In this document: piece after piece, positions 43,978 to 52,875 of the stretch
Numbering within the stretch: position 1 is the stretch's first letter
Layout of the letters: each line of letters opens with the position of its first letter
Source: Risungbinella massiliensis
GTDB lineage: Bacteria; Bacillota; Bacilli; Thermoactinomycetales; Thermoactinomycetaceae
Length of the DNA: 64,000 bases
Reading direction: 5' to 3'
Assembly: GCF_000942395.1 (NCBI RefSeq)
Contig: NZ_LN812102.1
Location: forward strand, 1,152,816-1,216,815
Notes under the pieces: model-generated
The model's database searches: none
The model's input: the letters and a program-made list of their open reading frames with translations, nothing else
What the model was told of the DNA's origin: nothing
Position numbers and translations under genes: made by a program

Positions 43978-44880
43978 TCATATAGTGGCTTTTGCAATAT
44001 TTTTATAAAATACATCCACCTCTAACCTCTCTGGTAGACCAGCTACCTGACCATCTCCTAACTCCATGATCATCCAAGACCCATCCTTACATTGAGCTAT
44101 ATCCATCGTAAAGAATCGGCTTGGTACTAGTTTTGCTATATCCTGAAATTGCTCTATCGGGACATTCTCCACATGATACTCTCCATGCTCCCAATAGGGA
44201 CTTTGACTGATACATTCTCCATCCAAATAAAACAGACGATACTCTACTGTTAAAGGCATACCACTCTGTGGGTGCTCTGTTAATTCTTCCAATTCAATAA
44301 ATTCTCGAAAGACGATCCCCTCATTGAGCTCGTTCCCCTGTAATTCCAAAAAGCGTTGAACTACCTTTTCTACCTGAACACGATTGGAGGCATCCGGAAT
44401 ATAGCAAGCTTCCTCCCACTCGTGTTTACGAGATTTAACAAAATCTTTTACGATAACAGGGACATTTCCAAAAGGTGCTAATAATTGATGAACTTGTTCC
44501 ATATGGAATGTTGGATCTACTGGAATCCATCTAGAACGAGGAGTTCGTTCTTGAATAATCGGATATGTATATGGAAAATAGTGACAAACTCCATATTGAT
44601 TTGGCCCATTGATCAACCGTAAGCCACGTTGCAACAATGCCTCGTACAATTGCTGATACTGTCCCTTTTTTAACATCCATCCTCGATAGATCGCAGTTTC
44701 TAGTTGGTCTAGCTCTTTTACCCAACGTACTGCCTTTGTAACGTTCCCTTCTTCTATTAGAGCCTCTAAATCAATACGAGCCACAGAAAATCCAGCTCTC
44801 TCCGCAGCTAATGATTCTTCTTGGTAAACTATATCAATCTTTTTTGAATCTAGTGGATCTGCACAATAGATCAGATGCAT
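43978..44880 (-). CDS. ATP-grasp domain protein
   Basis: A 300-residue member of the ATP-grasp superfamily, which ligates a carboxyl to an amine or thiol through an acyl phosphate. VPVIVKDFVKSRKHEWEEAC fits the ATP-binding lysine region, EGIVFREFIELEEL the nucleotide-contact strand, EYRLFYLDG the catalytic strand, and FTMDIAQCKDGSWMIMELGDGQVAGLP the terminal metal-binding Asp/Glu-Asn-like motif. ATG at 44880 is chosen because its surroundings are conserved in the remnant at 27225-27317. It stands alone after a terminator-poor gap. Substrate unknown. Confidence 0.8.
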   Translation of the reverse strand: MHLIYCADPLDSKKIDIVYQEESLAAERAGFSVARIDLEALIEEGNVTKAVRWVKELDQLETAIYRGWMLKKGQYQQLYEALLQRGLRLINGPNQYGVCHYFPYTYPIIQERTPRSRWIPVDPTFHMEQVHQLLAPFGNVPVIVKDFVKSRKHEWEEACYIPDASNRVQVEKVVQRFLELQGNELNEGIVFREFIELEELTEHPQSGMPLTVEYRLFYLDGECISQSPYWEHGEYHVENVPIEQFQDIAKLVPSRFFTMDIAQCKDGSWMIMELGDGQVAGLPERLEVDVFYKNIAKATI

Positions 44881-45000
44881 TCCTTTCTCCACTCCTTCAT
44901 ACTGTTCGATTGTACTATATACAATAATTTTATTAGTCTTTTGTCATGATCATCGCTCTTTTTTTCGAGATACTGTCTATGCCACTCATGTCTCCTCCAC

Positions 45001-45018
45001 ATATGTTAATGAACATAT
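45001..45018. promoter_or_regulatory. Palindromic operator-like site
   Basis: ATATGTT and AACATAT are perfect arms around AATG, 20 bases before the start of the 60-residue gene and in the divergent promoter region of the ATP-grasp gene. Confidence 0.45.
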
Positions 45019-45038
45019 ATCTCGAGAGGAGCATTTCC

Positions 45039-45221
45039 ATGAATAAACGCCTAGCAAAGCTTCTTCAAAAGACCAGTCTATATGGTACATTAGCAAAATA
45101 TTATGAGCATATGAACCCTGAAAAGCATATTTACTTCTATCGTAAGCATCTGAAATACGAGCGACAATTGGTTCATCTTTATTGGCAATTAAAAGGCGTA
45201 GGCGAATACCCACGTTGCTAG
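45039..45221 (+). CDS. Small basic hypothetical protein (60 aa)
   Basis: ATG at 45039 with a GAGAGGAG site; the frame is open further upstream without a start signal. The protein is basic and aromatic (MNKRLAKLLQKTSLYGTLAK, then YYEHMNPEKHIYFYRKHLKY), probably helical, with no membrane segment. It is divergent from the ATP-grasp gene. No family recognised. Confidence 0.55.
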   Translation: MNKRLAKLLQKTSLYGTLAKYYEHMNPEKHIYFYRKHLKYERQLVHLYWQLKGVGEYPRC

Positions 45222-45387
45222 AAAAAGTCAGTGGATAGTTATACATGACCTATTGAAACTAGGTAACTTACTGGCTGTCATTTAGAAGATTATCTTCTCT
45301 TAAAGTTACTATCTTTCATGTAAGTACAATCGTTATCGGTTAAAAAGAGTAAACGGGTTAAAATCCATTAGTCACACAACTACAATT

Positions 45388-46070
45388 TTATATATAGCTG
45401 TTGCGGACCTCTTGATGCTCCAAGACAAATTTCAATGTACGACTGATTAGTGGTGGAAGCAAGGTAACATGACCTTCTAGTTCATAGTATTCATACTCCA
45501 GACGAAGTCCCGGTAAAGTATTTGAGGATAACAGCTTATACATATCCAAGGCATCTTGGATCATGAATAGCTTTTCTCGTCCACCCACTGCAATTAGAAG
45601 ACTTGTTTCAGAGCATACGGTATTTTCCTCATGTATTTGTTCCTTTTGTCTAATGAATTCATCCGCCATTTTTACTAGATAACGGTTTTTCCACCAAATC
45701 GAAGGGCTTCCGGCTATATATGTTTGAAAGCTAGAAAGTTTAGTAAATAGAACATGTAAAGCGAATAATCCTCCTAAGGAATGTCCAAACAAAGCTTGAC
45801 GTTTTCGATTAATTTTTAATCGGCTTTGGACCATTGGCTTTAATTCATTTTCTATAAAGCTAAGAAAATGATCAGCCCCTCCTAATTCTGGCCAGTCTGG
45901 GACTCCATGGACCCCACGATCACAATTCTTTTGACTTGTTTGGGTACTGTATATTGTTTACCTAAGTAAGTGATCGTTTGAGTATCGGTCTCTCCATCTA
46001 TCAAAATCCTATCTCCTTTTAATTGAAATCGATTATCATTATCGATATTGTAATAGAATAACATTGCCAA
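45388..46070 (-). pseudogene. Decayed alpha/beta-hydrolase esterase (siderophore-esterase type)
   Basis: Two minus-strand pieces belong to one esterase. The N-terminal 62 codons (46070-45882) hold strands such as NRFQLKGDRILIDGE and KQVKRIVIVG. The second piece reads DWPELGGADHFLSFIENELK upstream of MVQSRLKINRKRQALFGHSLGGLFAL, with the nucleophile motif GHSLGG, then SPSIWWKNRYL and a final EGHVTLLPPLI (catalytic His). A frame change near 45890 and missing central sequence make it non-functional. It resembles YbbA/IroE-type esterases that open trilactone siderophores. Confidence 0.75.
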
Positions 46071-46180
46071 CTAACTTAATAGTTCGCTTGTTCGCTTTTA
46101 AAAAACAACTGTATGGATCGTTGGTATAAATAAATTGCTACACTATATAATGAGACCCTGTTTAAAAGGAGCTACTTTTT

Positions 46181-46407
46181 ATGAGAGACAAACTGATCTC
46201 TTTATCCATAATAAAAAAAATAAAAGCGATTAATACATGGCTGTGTTTGATCCTTTGCTTACCTTGGAGTTTTCTTTTTTTATGTCTGCTTTTTTTACAA
46301 ATCGCACACCTCCATGGACTAATCTTTTTATAATTGGCATGCTTATCTCAATTGGACTTAATTTTTTACTAAATTACTTGATCGAAAAAAAAGAGGGCGT
46401 CATGTAA
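46181..46407 (+). pseudogene. Small membrane protein gene with a poly-T frameshift
   Basis: ATG at 46181 follows AAAAGGAG. The first frame (MRDKLISLSIIKKIKAINTW, then a hydrophobic helix) stops at 46333. After the run of seven T near 46290, the next frame continues sensibly (FFTNRTPPWTNLFIIGMLIS, a second helix, then LIEKKEGVM) to a stop at 46407. The total of 227 bases is one short of a whole number of codons, as if one T were lost. It is either a recent pseudogene or a sequencing error. Confidence 0.5.
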
Positions 46408-46452
46408 AGAAAAGAAGCTCACACCTTCTAAGCGATGTGGGCTTCTTTTCTT
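46407..46452. terminator. Bidirectional terminator
   Basis: AAGAAAAGAAGC and GCTTCTTTTCTT are perfect 12-bp arms extended by a few more pairs, between the convergent small gene and the MFS gene. Confidence 0.8.
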
Positions 46453-46458
46453 AATCTC

Positions 46459-47961
46459 TTAAGTTGCAAACTGCTCATTTCCTGCTTTTTCTTCTCTTGG
46501 ATCATCGACTTCTGCTGGTCTTGCACGTTTCACAAATAACGACAAGATCAATGCTACGATCACCAGAACAACTGATACAGCAAACGAATCGTTGATTCCA
46601 TCTACCATCGCTTGCATCCCAATCTGGTGTTGTATTTCGGCAGTTGGAATGGTTCCTTGACTAATTACGTTCTTGGCCAATTCTTCAGCATGCGTAGCAG
46701 TACGATTAGACATCACCGTTACCAGCAGAGCCGAACCAATCGCTCCTGATACTTGCTGAAGCGTATTGTTCATCGCAGTAGCATGCGGATTAAATTGAGC
46801 TGGTAACTGATTGAGTCCATTTGTCATAATCGGCATCATGACCATGGACATACCAAACATCCGAACAGTGTATAACGTAATCAATGTTGTATAGGTTGTC
46901 TCTAAGGTCAACTGACTAAAGAAATACGTGGTAATCGCAGTAATCGTTAAGCCAATTACAGCCAGCAAACGTGCACCAAATTTGTCAAAAAGCTTACCTG
47001 TAATTGGAGACATGATCCCCATCATTAATGCACCTGGTAACATTAATAGTCCAGAATCAAGTGGTGAGATTTCTCGAATGGTTTGAATATAGATTGGCAT
47101 CAATAACATAGCAGAAAATAATGCCATCGTGATAACAATGGAAATGGTCGAAGATAAAGCAAACATCGGATATCGGAAGATGCGGAATTCTAGCATTGGT
47201 ATTTCCAACTTAAATTGACGGACAATGAATAGCACTAGTCCAATCACACCAACAATGATCGTTCCATAAACTTCTGGCGAATCCCAACCTTTGTCTCCGG
47301 CAGAACTAAATCCATATAGCAAGCCGCCAAAACCGATCGTAGATAATACTAACGATAAGAAGTCTAGGTTGATCGGTGTCTTCTCTTTTTTATCTCTTAA
47401 TAAGAAGACCGCTGCTATTAACACAATAAAGGAAATTGGGGAGACAATATGAAATAACATTCTCCAATCGAAATGCTCGATGAGCCACCCTGACAATGTA
47501 GGTCCGATCGCAGGAGCAAAAATCATCACTAATCCAAAGATCCCCATTGCAGATCCTCGTTTCTCAATAGGGAAGCTTGTTAGCATCACGTTCATTAAAA
47601 GTGGCATCATAATCGCTGCCCCAGAAGCCTGAATCACACGGGCTATTAACAGAACAGAAAAAGCAGGAGACATACCAGCTAAAATAGTCCCAACTGTAAA
47701 TAATGACATTGCAGTCAAGAATAAGCCCCTAACGGTAAAGCGTTGAATCAAAAAGGCCGTGGTTGGAATCATGATTCCGTTTACTAACATGTATCCTGTA
47801 GCCAACCACTGTACAGTAGATGTTGTTACGTCTAAATCTTTCATAATAGATGGTAATGCTACATTCAACAGCGTTTCATTTAACAATGAAATAAATGCGC
47901 CGATTAATAAAATGGCAATGATGCCATATGGTGGTTTATTTAAAGTATCAGTCGATTGCAC
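46459..47961 (-). CDS. MFS drug efflux transporter (DHA2, EmrB/QacA family)
   Basis: A 500-residue inner-membrane drug/proton antiporter with about 14 hydrophobic helices. Helix 1 ends LLNETLLNVALPSIMKDLDV (the conserved D1 motif LDxTIVNVALP-like), followed by STVQWLATGYML. VIQASGAAIMMPLLMNVM is motif B and GIFGLVMIFAPAIGPTLSGWL is motif C, which marks drug exporters. The start is GTG with AAGGAG upstream. A TetR gene is divergent from it with a palindrome between, the common regulator-pump arrangement. Confidence 0.92.
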   Translation of the reverse strand: MQSTDTLNKPPYGIIAILLIGAFISLLNETLLNVALPSIMKDLDVTTSTVQWLATGYMLVNGIMIPTTAFLIQRFTVRGLFLTAMSLFTVGTILAGMSPAFSVLLIARVIQASGAAIMMPLLMNVMLTSFPIEKRGSAMGIFGLVMIFAPAIGPTLSGWLIEHFDWRMLFHIVSPISFIVLIAAVFLLRDKKEKTPINLDFLSLVLSTIGFGGLLYGFSSAGDKGWDSPEVYGTIIVGVIGLVLFIVRQFKLEIPMLEFRIFRYPMFALSSTISIVITMALFSAMLLMPIYIQTIREISPLDSGLLMLPGALMMGIMSPITGKLFDKFGARLLAVIGLTITAITTYFFSQLTLETTYTTLITLYTVRMFGMSMVMMPIMTNGLNQLPAQFNPHATAMNNTLQQVSGAIGSALLVTVMSNRTATHAEELAKNVISQGTIPTAEIQHQIGMQAMVDGINDSFAVSVVLVIVALILSLFVKRARPAEVDDPREEKAGNEQFAT

Positions 47962-48115
47962 TTATGCCATACTCCTTCTTGAACTGTCAGTTTATTTTTT
48001 TATACATATGTTACACACCTAAAGTATATTATACCTTCAGTTCAATTTTTTCAACAAAAAAATATCGTTTAAAATCAAATGATTTGTGCAAACGATTAAG
48101 ATCAGCTATTATATT

Positions 48116-48132
48116 TTAGACAGCCAGTCTAA
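48116..48132. promoter_or_regulatory. TetR-type operator between pump and regulator genes
   Basis: TTAGAC and GTCTAA flank AGCCA, 21 bases before the TetR start. A second short palindrome, AACTGTCAGTT, lies at about 47984-47994, nearer the pump gene. Both are plausible TetR binding sites. Confidence 0.5.
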
Positions 48133-48153
48133 TTTAACTTTCGGGTGAATTTT

Positions 48154-49053
48154 ATGAACAATAGAAAACAGCAGGTTATCAATAACGCTCATCACCTATT
48201 TATTGAAAAGGGATTTCAGGCTACATCAATCCAAGATATCTTGGACTACAGTGGCATTTCCAAAGGGACTTTTTATAATTATTTTTCATCGAAAAATGAA
48301 TTATTAATCGCCGTTTTCAAATGGCTATTTTCAACGTTGGATAAAGAACGAAACAAAGTATTAGTCGGAAAAGATCCTACCGATTTAGATTTATTTATCG
48401 TACAAGTACAAATTCAAATGAAAAATCATCATAAACATAAGCTATTCCGTCTGTTTGAAGAAGTATTCATGTCCAATGATCCGGATTTAAAAGCATACAT
48501 TAACAAAAAGCAATTTGTGGAGTTAAGTTGGTTCTATAATCGTTTTATCGAGCTTTTTGGAGAAGAGAAAAAGCCTTATTTACTTGACTGCGCTATCATG
48601 TTCACCAGCATTTTACATCGCAATTTCCATTTTAACTTTAAAGCCAAAGAAACTAATTTGAATGAAGATGAAGTAATTCGCTATAGCGTGAATCGATTGA
48701 TCCATATGGTAGAAGAAGTTTCGAATACAGGGGAACAGCTTTTGGACCCTCAGTTATTAGAAAAATGGGTACCAACCTGTGAAAGTGCGAAGCTCAAGTT
48801 GGAACAAGAAGTCCTCAACTGTATCATTGAATTGAAAAAATGTATGAACAAAGAGGTAGTAAACGAGCTAGAGCAACAGAAATACTCCGAGCTATTAGAT
48901 TTTATACAAGAAGAACTGTTTCACCAGCCAACATCTCGGAAATTTATTATCGAAAGTGCGTTAAATTCATTGAAGCAAAGTAGTATTGCCTCGTTCAAAC
49001 AGAATCTGAACACACTCAAACAGCTAATTGATTCCTATTTAGAAGAAATTTGA
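48154..49053 (+). CDS. TetR family transcriptional repressor
   Basis: A 299-residue regulator, long for the family (usually about 200). The N-terminal DNA-binding domain is clear: QQVINNAHHLFIEKGFQATS, IQDILDYSGISKGTFYNYFS and SKNELLIAVF. The C-terminal region beyond residue 190 is an extra helical part (for example LEKWVPTCESAKLKLEQEV), perhaps enlarging the ligand pocket. ATG at 48154 is 6 bases after GGGTGA. Divergent from an MFS pump that it probably represses. Confidence 0.88.
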   Translation: MNNRKQQVINNAHHLFIEKGFQATSIQDILDYSGISKGTFYNYFSSKNELLIAVFKWLFSTLDKERNKVLVGKDPTDLDLFIVQVQIQMKNHHKHKLFRLFEEVFMSNDPDLKAYINKKQFVELSWFYNRFIELFGEEKKPYLLDCAIMFTSILHRNFHFNFKAKETNLNEDEVIRYSVNRLIHMVEEVSNTGEQLLDPQLLEKWVPTCESAKLKLEQEVLNCIIELKKCMNKEVVNELEQQKYSELLDFIQEELFHQPTSRKFIIESALNSLKQSSIASFKQNLNTLKQLIDSYLEEI

Positions 49054-49357
49054 ACACTCCCCATCTACCGATAGGGAATGTCTCAAACTGTTCCTACTGC
49101 AAGAAGTCTTAGACCCTCTTATTCTGAGCAGCATGGAGGTCTCGATCATGTTCTACCCGGCACTTAGGGAGAAGTGGGAGTATTTTCAGCTATAATAGAT
49201 AAAAAAACAACATCCAATTGGACCAAATAGGTATTCGTTTACTTCAAAACGGGTACCTAATTTATGTCAGGTAGATATCCTAACAGTGACTTTATTGACT
49301 TCCTTAACTGTATAAATTAAAATTACAGTATTCTTTCTGTGAGAGGAAACGTATTCA
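49054..49357. other. Intergenic region with promoter of the Rrf2 gene
   Basis: Contains the segment AAGTGGGAGTATTTTCAGC followed by TATAATAGATAAAA (49172-49205), nearly identical to a segment at 54048-54080, and an Rrf2-type site at 49307-49329. No coding region was seen. Confidence 0.5.
49307..49329. promoter_or_regulatory. Rrf2-type operator upstream of its own gene
   Basis: ACTGTA and TACAGT arms, 11 bases apart, within an A/T-rich spacer. The same half-sites recur at 49800-49820 and 49861-49867. Confidence 0.5.
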
Positions 49358-49777
49358 GTGAATAGCGAATTTACCATAGCCGTGCACAGCTTAGTTTTTT
49401 TAGCGCATCTTCCTGATCACATGGCTAGTAGTGAATTAATTGCGACCAATGTTTCAACAAATCCCGCTAGAATTCGAAAGATTATGGGTTGTCTACGAAA
49501 AAAGGGATTTGTTAAAACAAAAGAAGGAGTTGGAGGGGGCTATATTTTAGACTGTAACCCTGAAGAAGTCACATTGGCTCAGATTTATCGTACAGTCTCA
49601 TCTAAAATGCTAAAGCCTCACTGGTGTACAGGGAATCCAGAAGAAACTTGTCCCATTTCATCCAATACTCAAGAGGTCATGGATCAAATTTTTCATGAAG
49701 CAGAAATTTACTTCGAAAAATATTTGGACCAAATTACGATATACGCCGTTCTACAAAAAATAAAACAATGTCCATGA
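49358..49777 (+). CDS. Rrf2 family transcriptional regulator (YwnA-like)
   Basis: A 139-residue winged-helix regulator. TIAVHSLVFLAHLPDHMASS, NPARIRKIMGCLRKKGFVKT and KEGVGGGYILDCNPEEVTLAQIY follow the Rrf2 pattern. There are two cysteines in the distal WCTGNPEETCPIS loop, but not the three-cysteine cluster of IscR/NsrR. The first-half cysteines (MGCL, LDC) are further candidates for redox sensing. GTG start, after GAGAGG. Matching inverted repeats lie upstream of this gene and of the following one, which suggests autoregulation and control of 49903-50663. Confidence 0.88.
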   Translation: MNSEFTIAVHSLVFLAHLPDHMASSELIATNVSTNPARIRKIMGCLRKKGFVKTKEGVGGGYILDCNPEEVTLAQIYRTVSSKMLKPHWCTGNPEETCPISSNTQEVMDQIFHEAEIYFEKYLDQITIYAVLQKIKQCP

Positions 49778-49799
49778 TATTGGTTTATTTTTACCTATA

Positions 49800-49867
49800 C
49801 TGTAATTTCTAAAGTTACAGATACAAAAAATCTCCTTCGCTGTTTATCCTTTAAATAGTAACTGTAA
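49800..49867. promoter_or_regulatory. Paired Rrf2-type sites upstream of the IDEAL-domain gene
   Basis: CTGTAA (49800-49805) pairs with TTACAG (49815-49820). A further half-site ACTGTAA lies at 49861-49867. These share the ACTGTA core with the site at 49307. Confidence 0.5.
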
Positions 49868-49902
49868 CTTTATTTATAACATTTAAAAGGAGTGTGCTGT
49901 TA

Positions 49903-50280
49903 GTGACATGGATCAACAACTCCCCATTAAAAGAAGGCGATTGGGTCAAAGGAAAGTCACGGGATGGAGAATTGCTATTCGGTTACCTTCAAAATATAGA
50001 TCTCACAAAAGGCTTGGCAATGATTTACGTTGTCGAATGTGATAACGATCAACAAACTGGAAAGACAATGGTGCTTCAAACAAAGGCGATCGAAAGGCTT
50101 CCAATTTCCACTACGAAAAATGAACACCAACTTGCTCAATTGATTGATCTAGCATTACAAACAAAAGATGAAAAATGGTTTATGGATTTATCCACTGAAT
50201 TAAACGCGATTCGTACTACTTCGAAACAGAATACCAACCTAGATGATACTAGTCCTCATCGTAATAGATTGTACAAATGA
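49903..50280 (+). CDS. IDEAL-domain protein
   Basis: A 125-residue cytoplasmic protein. The N-terminal half is strand-rich (GDWVKGKSRDGELLFGYLQN). The C-terminal half carries an IDEAL-type helix pair (LAQLIDLALQTKDEKWFMDLS, then ELNAI), a short domain found in Bacillus YpiB, ComK-related and other small proteins and thought to mediate protein contacts. GTG at 49903 is 10 bases from GGAG; an earlier GTG would leave no room for the ribosome-binding site. It follows Rrf2-type sites, so it is probably in that regulon. Confidence 0.7.
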   Translation: MTWINNSPLKEGDWVKGKSRDGELLFGYLQNIDLTKGLAMIYVVECDNDQQTGKTMVLQTKAIERLPISTTKNEHQLAQLIDLALQTKDEKWFMDLSTELNAIRTTSKQNTNLDDTSPHRNRLYK

Positions 50281-50354
50281 ATAAACAACAAGGTTTTAAA
50301 AAACGGTTCAAGAAAATAATAACAGTAGACAATATTGGATAGGAGAAGTAAAAC

Positions 50355-50663
50355 ATGAAATGTAAGATTACTCGTAACGCTGCCACCATTTTAAAAGAGA
50401 TGTTAAGCAAAGAAGACGCAGCAGGTAAAATGGTTCGTGTATTTGTTACAGGCAATCATGGTGACCATGCCCATTATGATTTCAAACTGGATACACCTAC
50501 TGAACACGACGAAATCGTAAAAACGAACAAAGATATTGATGTTTTATTGGATAAACGAGAAGCCGATTTGCTCGATGGAGTTTGGATTCAGTATTTTTAT
50601 ATTCCGCAAGAAGGCTTTGTAATAGCCAATCCATCCAAAGGAAATCACCACCACTCATTCTAA
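50355..50663 (+). CDS. HesB/IscA-like domain protein without the cysteine ligands
   Basis: A 102-residue protein with the A-type iron-sulphur scaffold fold: NAATILKEMLSKEDAAGKMV, RVFVTGNHGDHAHYDFKLDT, DVLLDKREADLLDGVWIQYF and a terminal GFVIANPSKGNHHHSF. The canonical C and CxC ligands of IscA are absent; only Cys3 is present, with a histidine-rich tail instead. Bacillus has similar HesB-like YneR/YqkB-type proteins. A GGAG site precedes the ATG. The neighbouring Rrf2 regulator makes an iron or redox role plausible but unproved. Confidence 0.75.
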   Translation: MKCKITRNAATILKEMLSKEDAAGKMVRVFVTGNHGDHAHYDFKLDTPTEHDEIVKTNKDIDVLLDKREADLLDGVWIQYFYIPQEGFVIANPSKGNHHHSF

Positions 50664-50667
50664 TCCA

Positions 50668-50708
50668 AGAGACCACTCATTAGACAAAGCTGTCTAGGAG
50701 TGGTCTCT
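50668..50708 (+). terminator. Terminator of the HesB-like gene
   Basis: AGAGACCACTC and GAGTGGTCTCT are perfect 11-bp arms. Confidence 0.75.
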
Positions 50709-50763
50709 ATCATATATAATAAAAGCCAATCAACCCATTACCTATTTTCATAAGGAGACTATC

Positions 50764-50961
50764 ATGGACGGAAGCATTCGTAGTAACATTCAACCTGGTC
50801 TAGAAGTACATATTGTACTAAAACAAGACCAAAGATCAGGAAAATTAACACACGGGATCGTGAAAGATATTCTAACGAACTCTCCCAAACATCCTCATGG
50901 AATTAAAGTTCGCCTTACAGATGGACAAGTAGGAAGAGTTAAGGAGATCATTTCGAAATAA
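50764..50961 (+). CDS. ywbE: YwbE family protein (DUF2196)
   Basis: A 65-residue small conserved protein. RSNIQPGLEVHIVLKQDQRS, GKLTHGIVKDILTNSPKHPH and GIKVRLTDGQVGRVKEI match the YwbE family over its whole length. It is predicted as a small beta-barrel and has no known function. A clear AAGGAG site precedes the ATG. It is separated from the HesB-like gene by a terminator and followed by another, so it is probably monocistronic. Confidence 0.9.
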   Translation: MDGSIRSNIQPGLEVHIVLKQDQRSGKLTHGIVKDILTNSPKHPHGIKVRLTDGQVGRVKEIISK

Positions 50962-50964
50962 CAC

Positions 50965-50997
50965 CACTTAGGGCATTCATTTCGAATGCCCTAAGTG
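50965..50997. terminator. Terminator between ywbE and the lipase gene
   Basis: CACTTAGGGCATTC and GAATGCCCTAAGTG are perfect 14-bp arms; the genes on either side are convergent. Confidence 0.75.
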
Positions 50998-51018
50998 TAT
51001 TTAGCAAGAAGTGATTTC

Positions 51019-52596
51019 CTACTTTTCAATATATACAGAACGTACAATGGTACGGTTCATCTCTTTGCCTTCTTTATTTTTCCCTTTTACATCTATGGTC
51101 ACATTATAGACGCCAGATTGCTTCACTTCTGGTAAGTTTTCCTCAAAGCTAGCAGCATCTAACTTCTTCGTCGAATGGGTCTCGGCTACCAAGCTTCCTT
51201 CTTTGTCCACAACACGAATGGTAAAGGACACTGCTTCTGAATTGCTAGGCTGTTTAGTAGGTTGCATTAAACGAAATTTTGCTTTTGTTTGCTTCACTTT
51301 CCCTGGTAATTCTAACGAAATAGATTCAGCTTGTTTGAGTTGAGTTACCATAAAATATGCATCTTTTTTAGCTTTACTCTTCAATTGGATTGACCAAGTA
51401 CCTACTTCCATCTGTTTCAATTGAAATGTTTGTACATGTGCACCTATAAAATAGAATTGGTCTGTCCCAGTTACTACATTACTATTTTTATTTGTATATA
51501 CTTTTCCAGACGGTGAGATTAATTTCACTTGGGTATCAGAAGTTGCTGTTAGTACTGAGATATCTCCATCTGTCTTGGTATCTACAACAAAAGTCTGCTT
51601 GTCCCATTTGTTTTTGACAAGTGGTCCTCCTAGAACAGTCTGATTCGAGCTACTCATAATCGGCTGCTCGGATTGGTATGTTGCTAAGTTTTGATTTGTC
51701 GAGTTTATAGTAGCAGTACGAAGTTTCGGTTCAATCCGAGAAAATACTTTGGAACCCACTCGAATATTGTCATGATCCAAATTGGAATCGGTAAACAGAT
51801 GAACTCCATATGGGAGCTTTGTACTCCAAACGTTCACTAGCCCGTCATTGGAACCATAGGAAGATAAATACATCCCTCCTGTATATAACGCGGAGAACAT
51901 AGGACCCCAGTCAGTACCAGCGACAGTATAATACTTATTTAGCTTTGCATTTGGATGAGAATCCGTAACCGAGCGGAAGTTTGCCATCTCTCCTACTTGC
52001 AAGGAATAGGTTCCATCATCGCGTTGTCCGAGCAATGAAGCAAGCCAACCAGCCCACCAACTATAAGATAGATCTGCTAAGTGAGAACCATGATGTGGAG
52101 AACCGAGAGTTATCACGTTTCCAACATATCGATGAGCACCATAATGAACCAATGCAGCTTGAGTATCAGGTCCCCCTTTGCTATGTGCTACAATATTTAC
52201 TTTTTTCCCAAAACGTTGATAGATTTGCTCCAACATCGTCGCTAGCAATCGTCCGTTATCCCACTGACTATAGGAACCATTGCCCGCAGCGTCATATAAC
52301 TGGACAAACACTGTTTGATAACCTGCGTTGTAAGCGCTGTCATACATATCATTTGGACCATGATAACTTGTTTCTCCATACCAACTACTTGCAGTACCAT
52401 TTTTCCCTTGAACGAACACAATAGGTGGCTTATTTGGATCATAATTTGGTGGAGTTGCCCCCAAAAACCACTCTCCTGGAGTAAATGTCTCACCAGGAGG
52501 AGTCAGCTTTCCTGCTTCAACCATTAGTGGTGTAAAAGAAAAAAATGCCATAAAAAGTGCTAGGATAACAGCAGTAATCTTAGATTTTCTAAGCAC
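51019..52596 (-). CDS. Secreted lipase/esterase (alpha/beta hydrolase)
   Basis: A 525-residue exported hydrolase. GTG at 52596, after AAAGGGG, gives a signal peptide (LRKSKITAVILALFMAFFSF, then TPLMVEAG). PPIVFVQGKNGTASSWYGET is the oxyanion-hole region, NIVAHSKGGPDTQAAL has the nucleophile Ser in AHSKGG, SPHHGSHLADLSY follows, and acid and His candidates lie in GSNDGLVNVW and DHDNIRV. This is the pattern of thermoalkalophilic Bacillales lipases. Residues about 310-525 form beta-rich accessory domains, possibly for surface binding. Confidence 0.87.
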   Translation of the reverse strand: MLRKSKITAVILALFMAFFSFTPLMVEAGKLTPPGETFTPGEWFLGATPPNYDPNKPPIVFVQGKNGTASSWYGETSYHGPNDMYDSAYNAGYQTVFVQLYDAAGNGSYSQWDNGRLLATMLEQIYQRFGKKVNIVAHSKGGPDTQAALVHYGAHRYVGNVITLGSPHHGSHLADLSYSWWAGWLASLLGQRDDGTYSLQVGEMANFRSVTDSHPNAKLNKYYTVAGTDWGPMFSALYTGGMYLSSYGSNDGLVNVWSTKLPYGVHLFTDSNLDHDNIRVGSKVFSRIEPKLRTATINSTNQNLATYQSEQPIMSSSNQTVLGGPLVKNKWDKQTFVVDTKTDGDISVLTATSDTQVKLISPSGKVYTNKNSNVVTGTDQFYFIGAHVQTFQLKQMEVGTWSIQLKSKAKKDAYFMVTQLKQAESISLELPGKVKQTKAKFRLMQPTKQPSNSEAVSFTIRVVDKEGSLVAETHSTKKLDAASFEENLPEVKQSGVYNVTIDVKGKNKEGKEMNRTIVRSVYIEK

Positions 52597-52875
52597 ACTA
52601 ACAACCCCTTTCAAAATTATTTTGTAATTCACATTAATTATAACATTTATATTCAAAAAAATTTCATAATCATATATTTCAAACCAATCATCTTGTGCTT
52701 ATAACCTAACATTCTCTTTCATAATAAAACCACAGTATCTACTAACTACTGTGGGATCAAAGATATAAGGACTTGTCTATCTCCATCTTAGGAAGTAAAA
52801 CCGTTTCGCCCTGTCCTTACAAATAAAATGAGCAGTTCAACCTATATGGTTGAGACCGCTCTGATCCAAATCGGG
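52597..52875. other. Intergenic region with two terminators
   Basis: The lipase promoter lies near 52620-52660 (AT-rich). Hairpins at 52730-52754 (CCACAGTA with TACTGTGG) and 52830-52861 (imperfect, GAGCAGTTCAACC against GGTTGAGACCGCTC) both face the minus strand and end the zinc-finger gene. Confidence 0.55.

Noticed and set aside
46181-46407. Programmed frameshifting in the poly-T run
   Set aside because: Seven T could allow slippage, but there is no stimulatory structure that I can see and the gene is otherwise unremarkable; a mutation or sequencing error is simpler.
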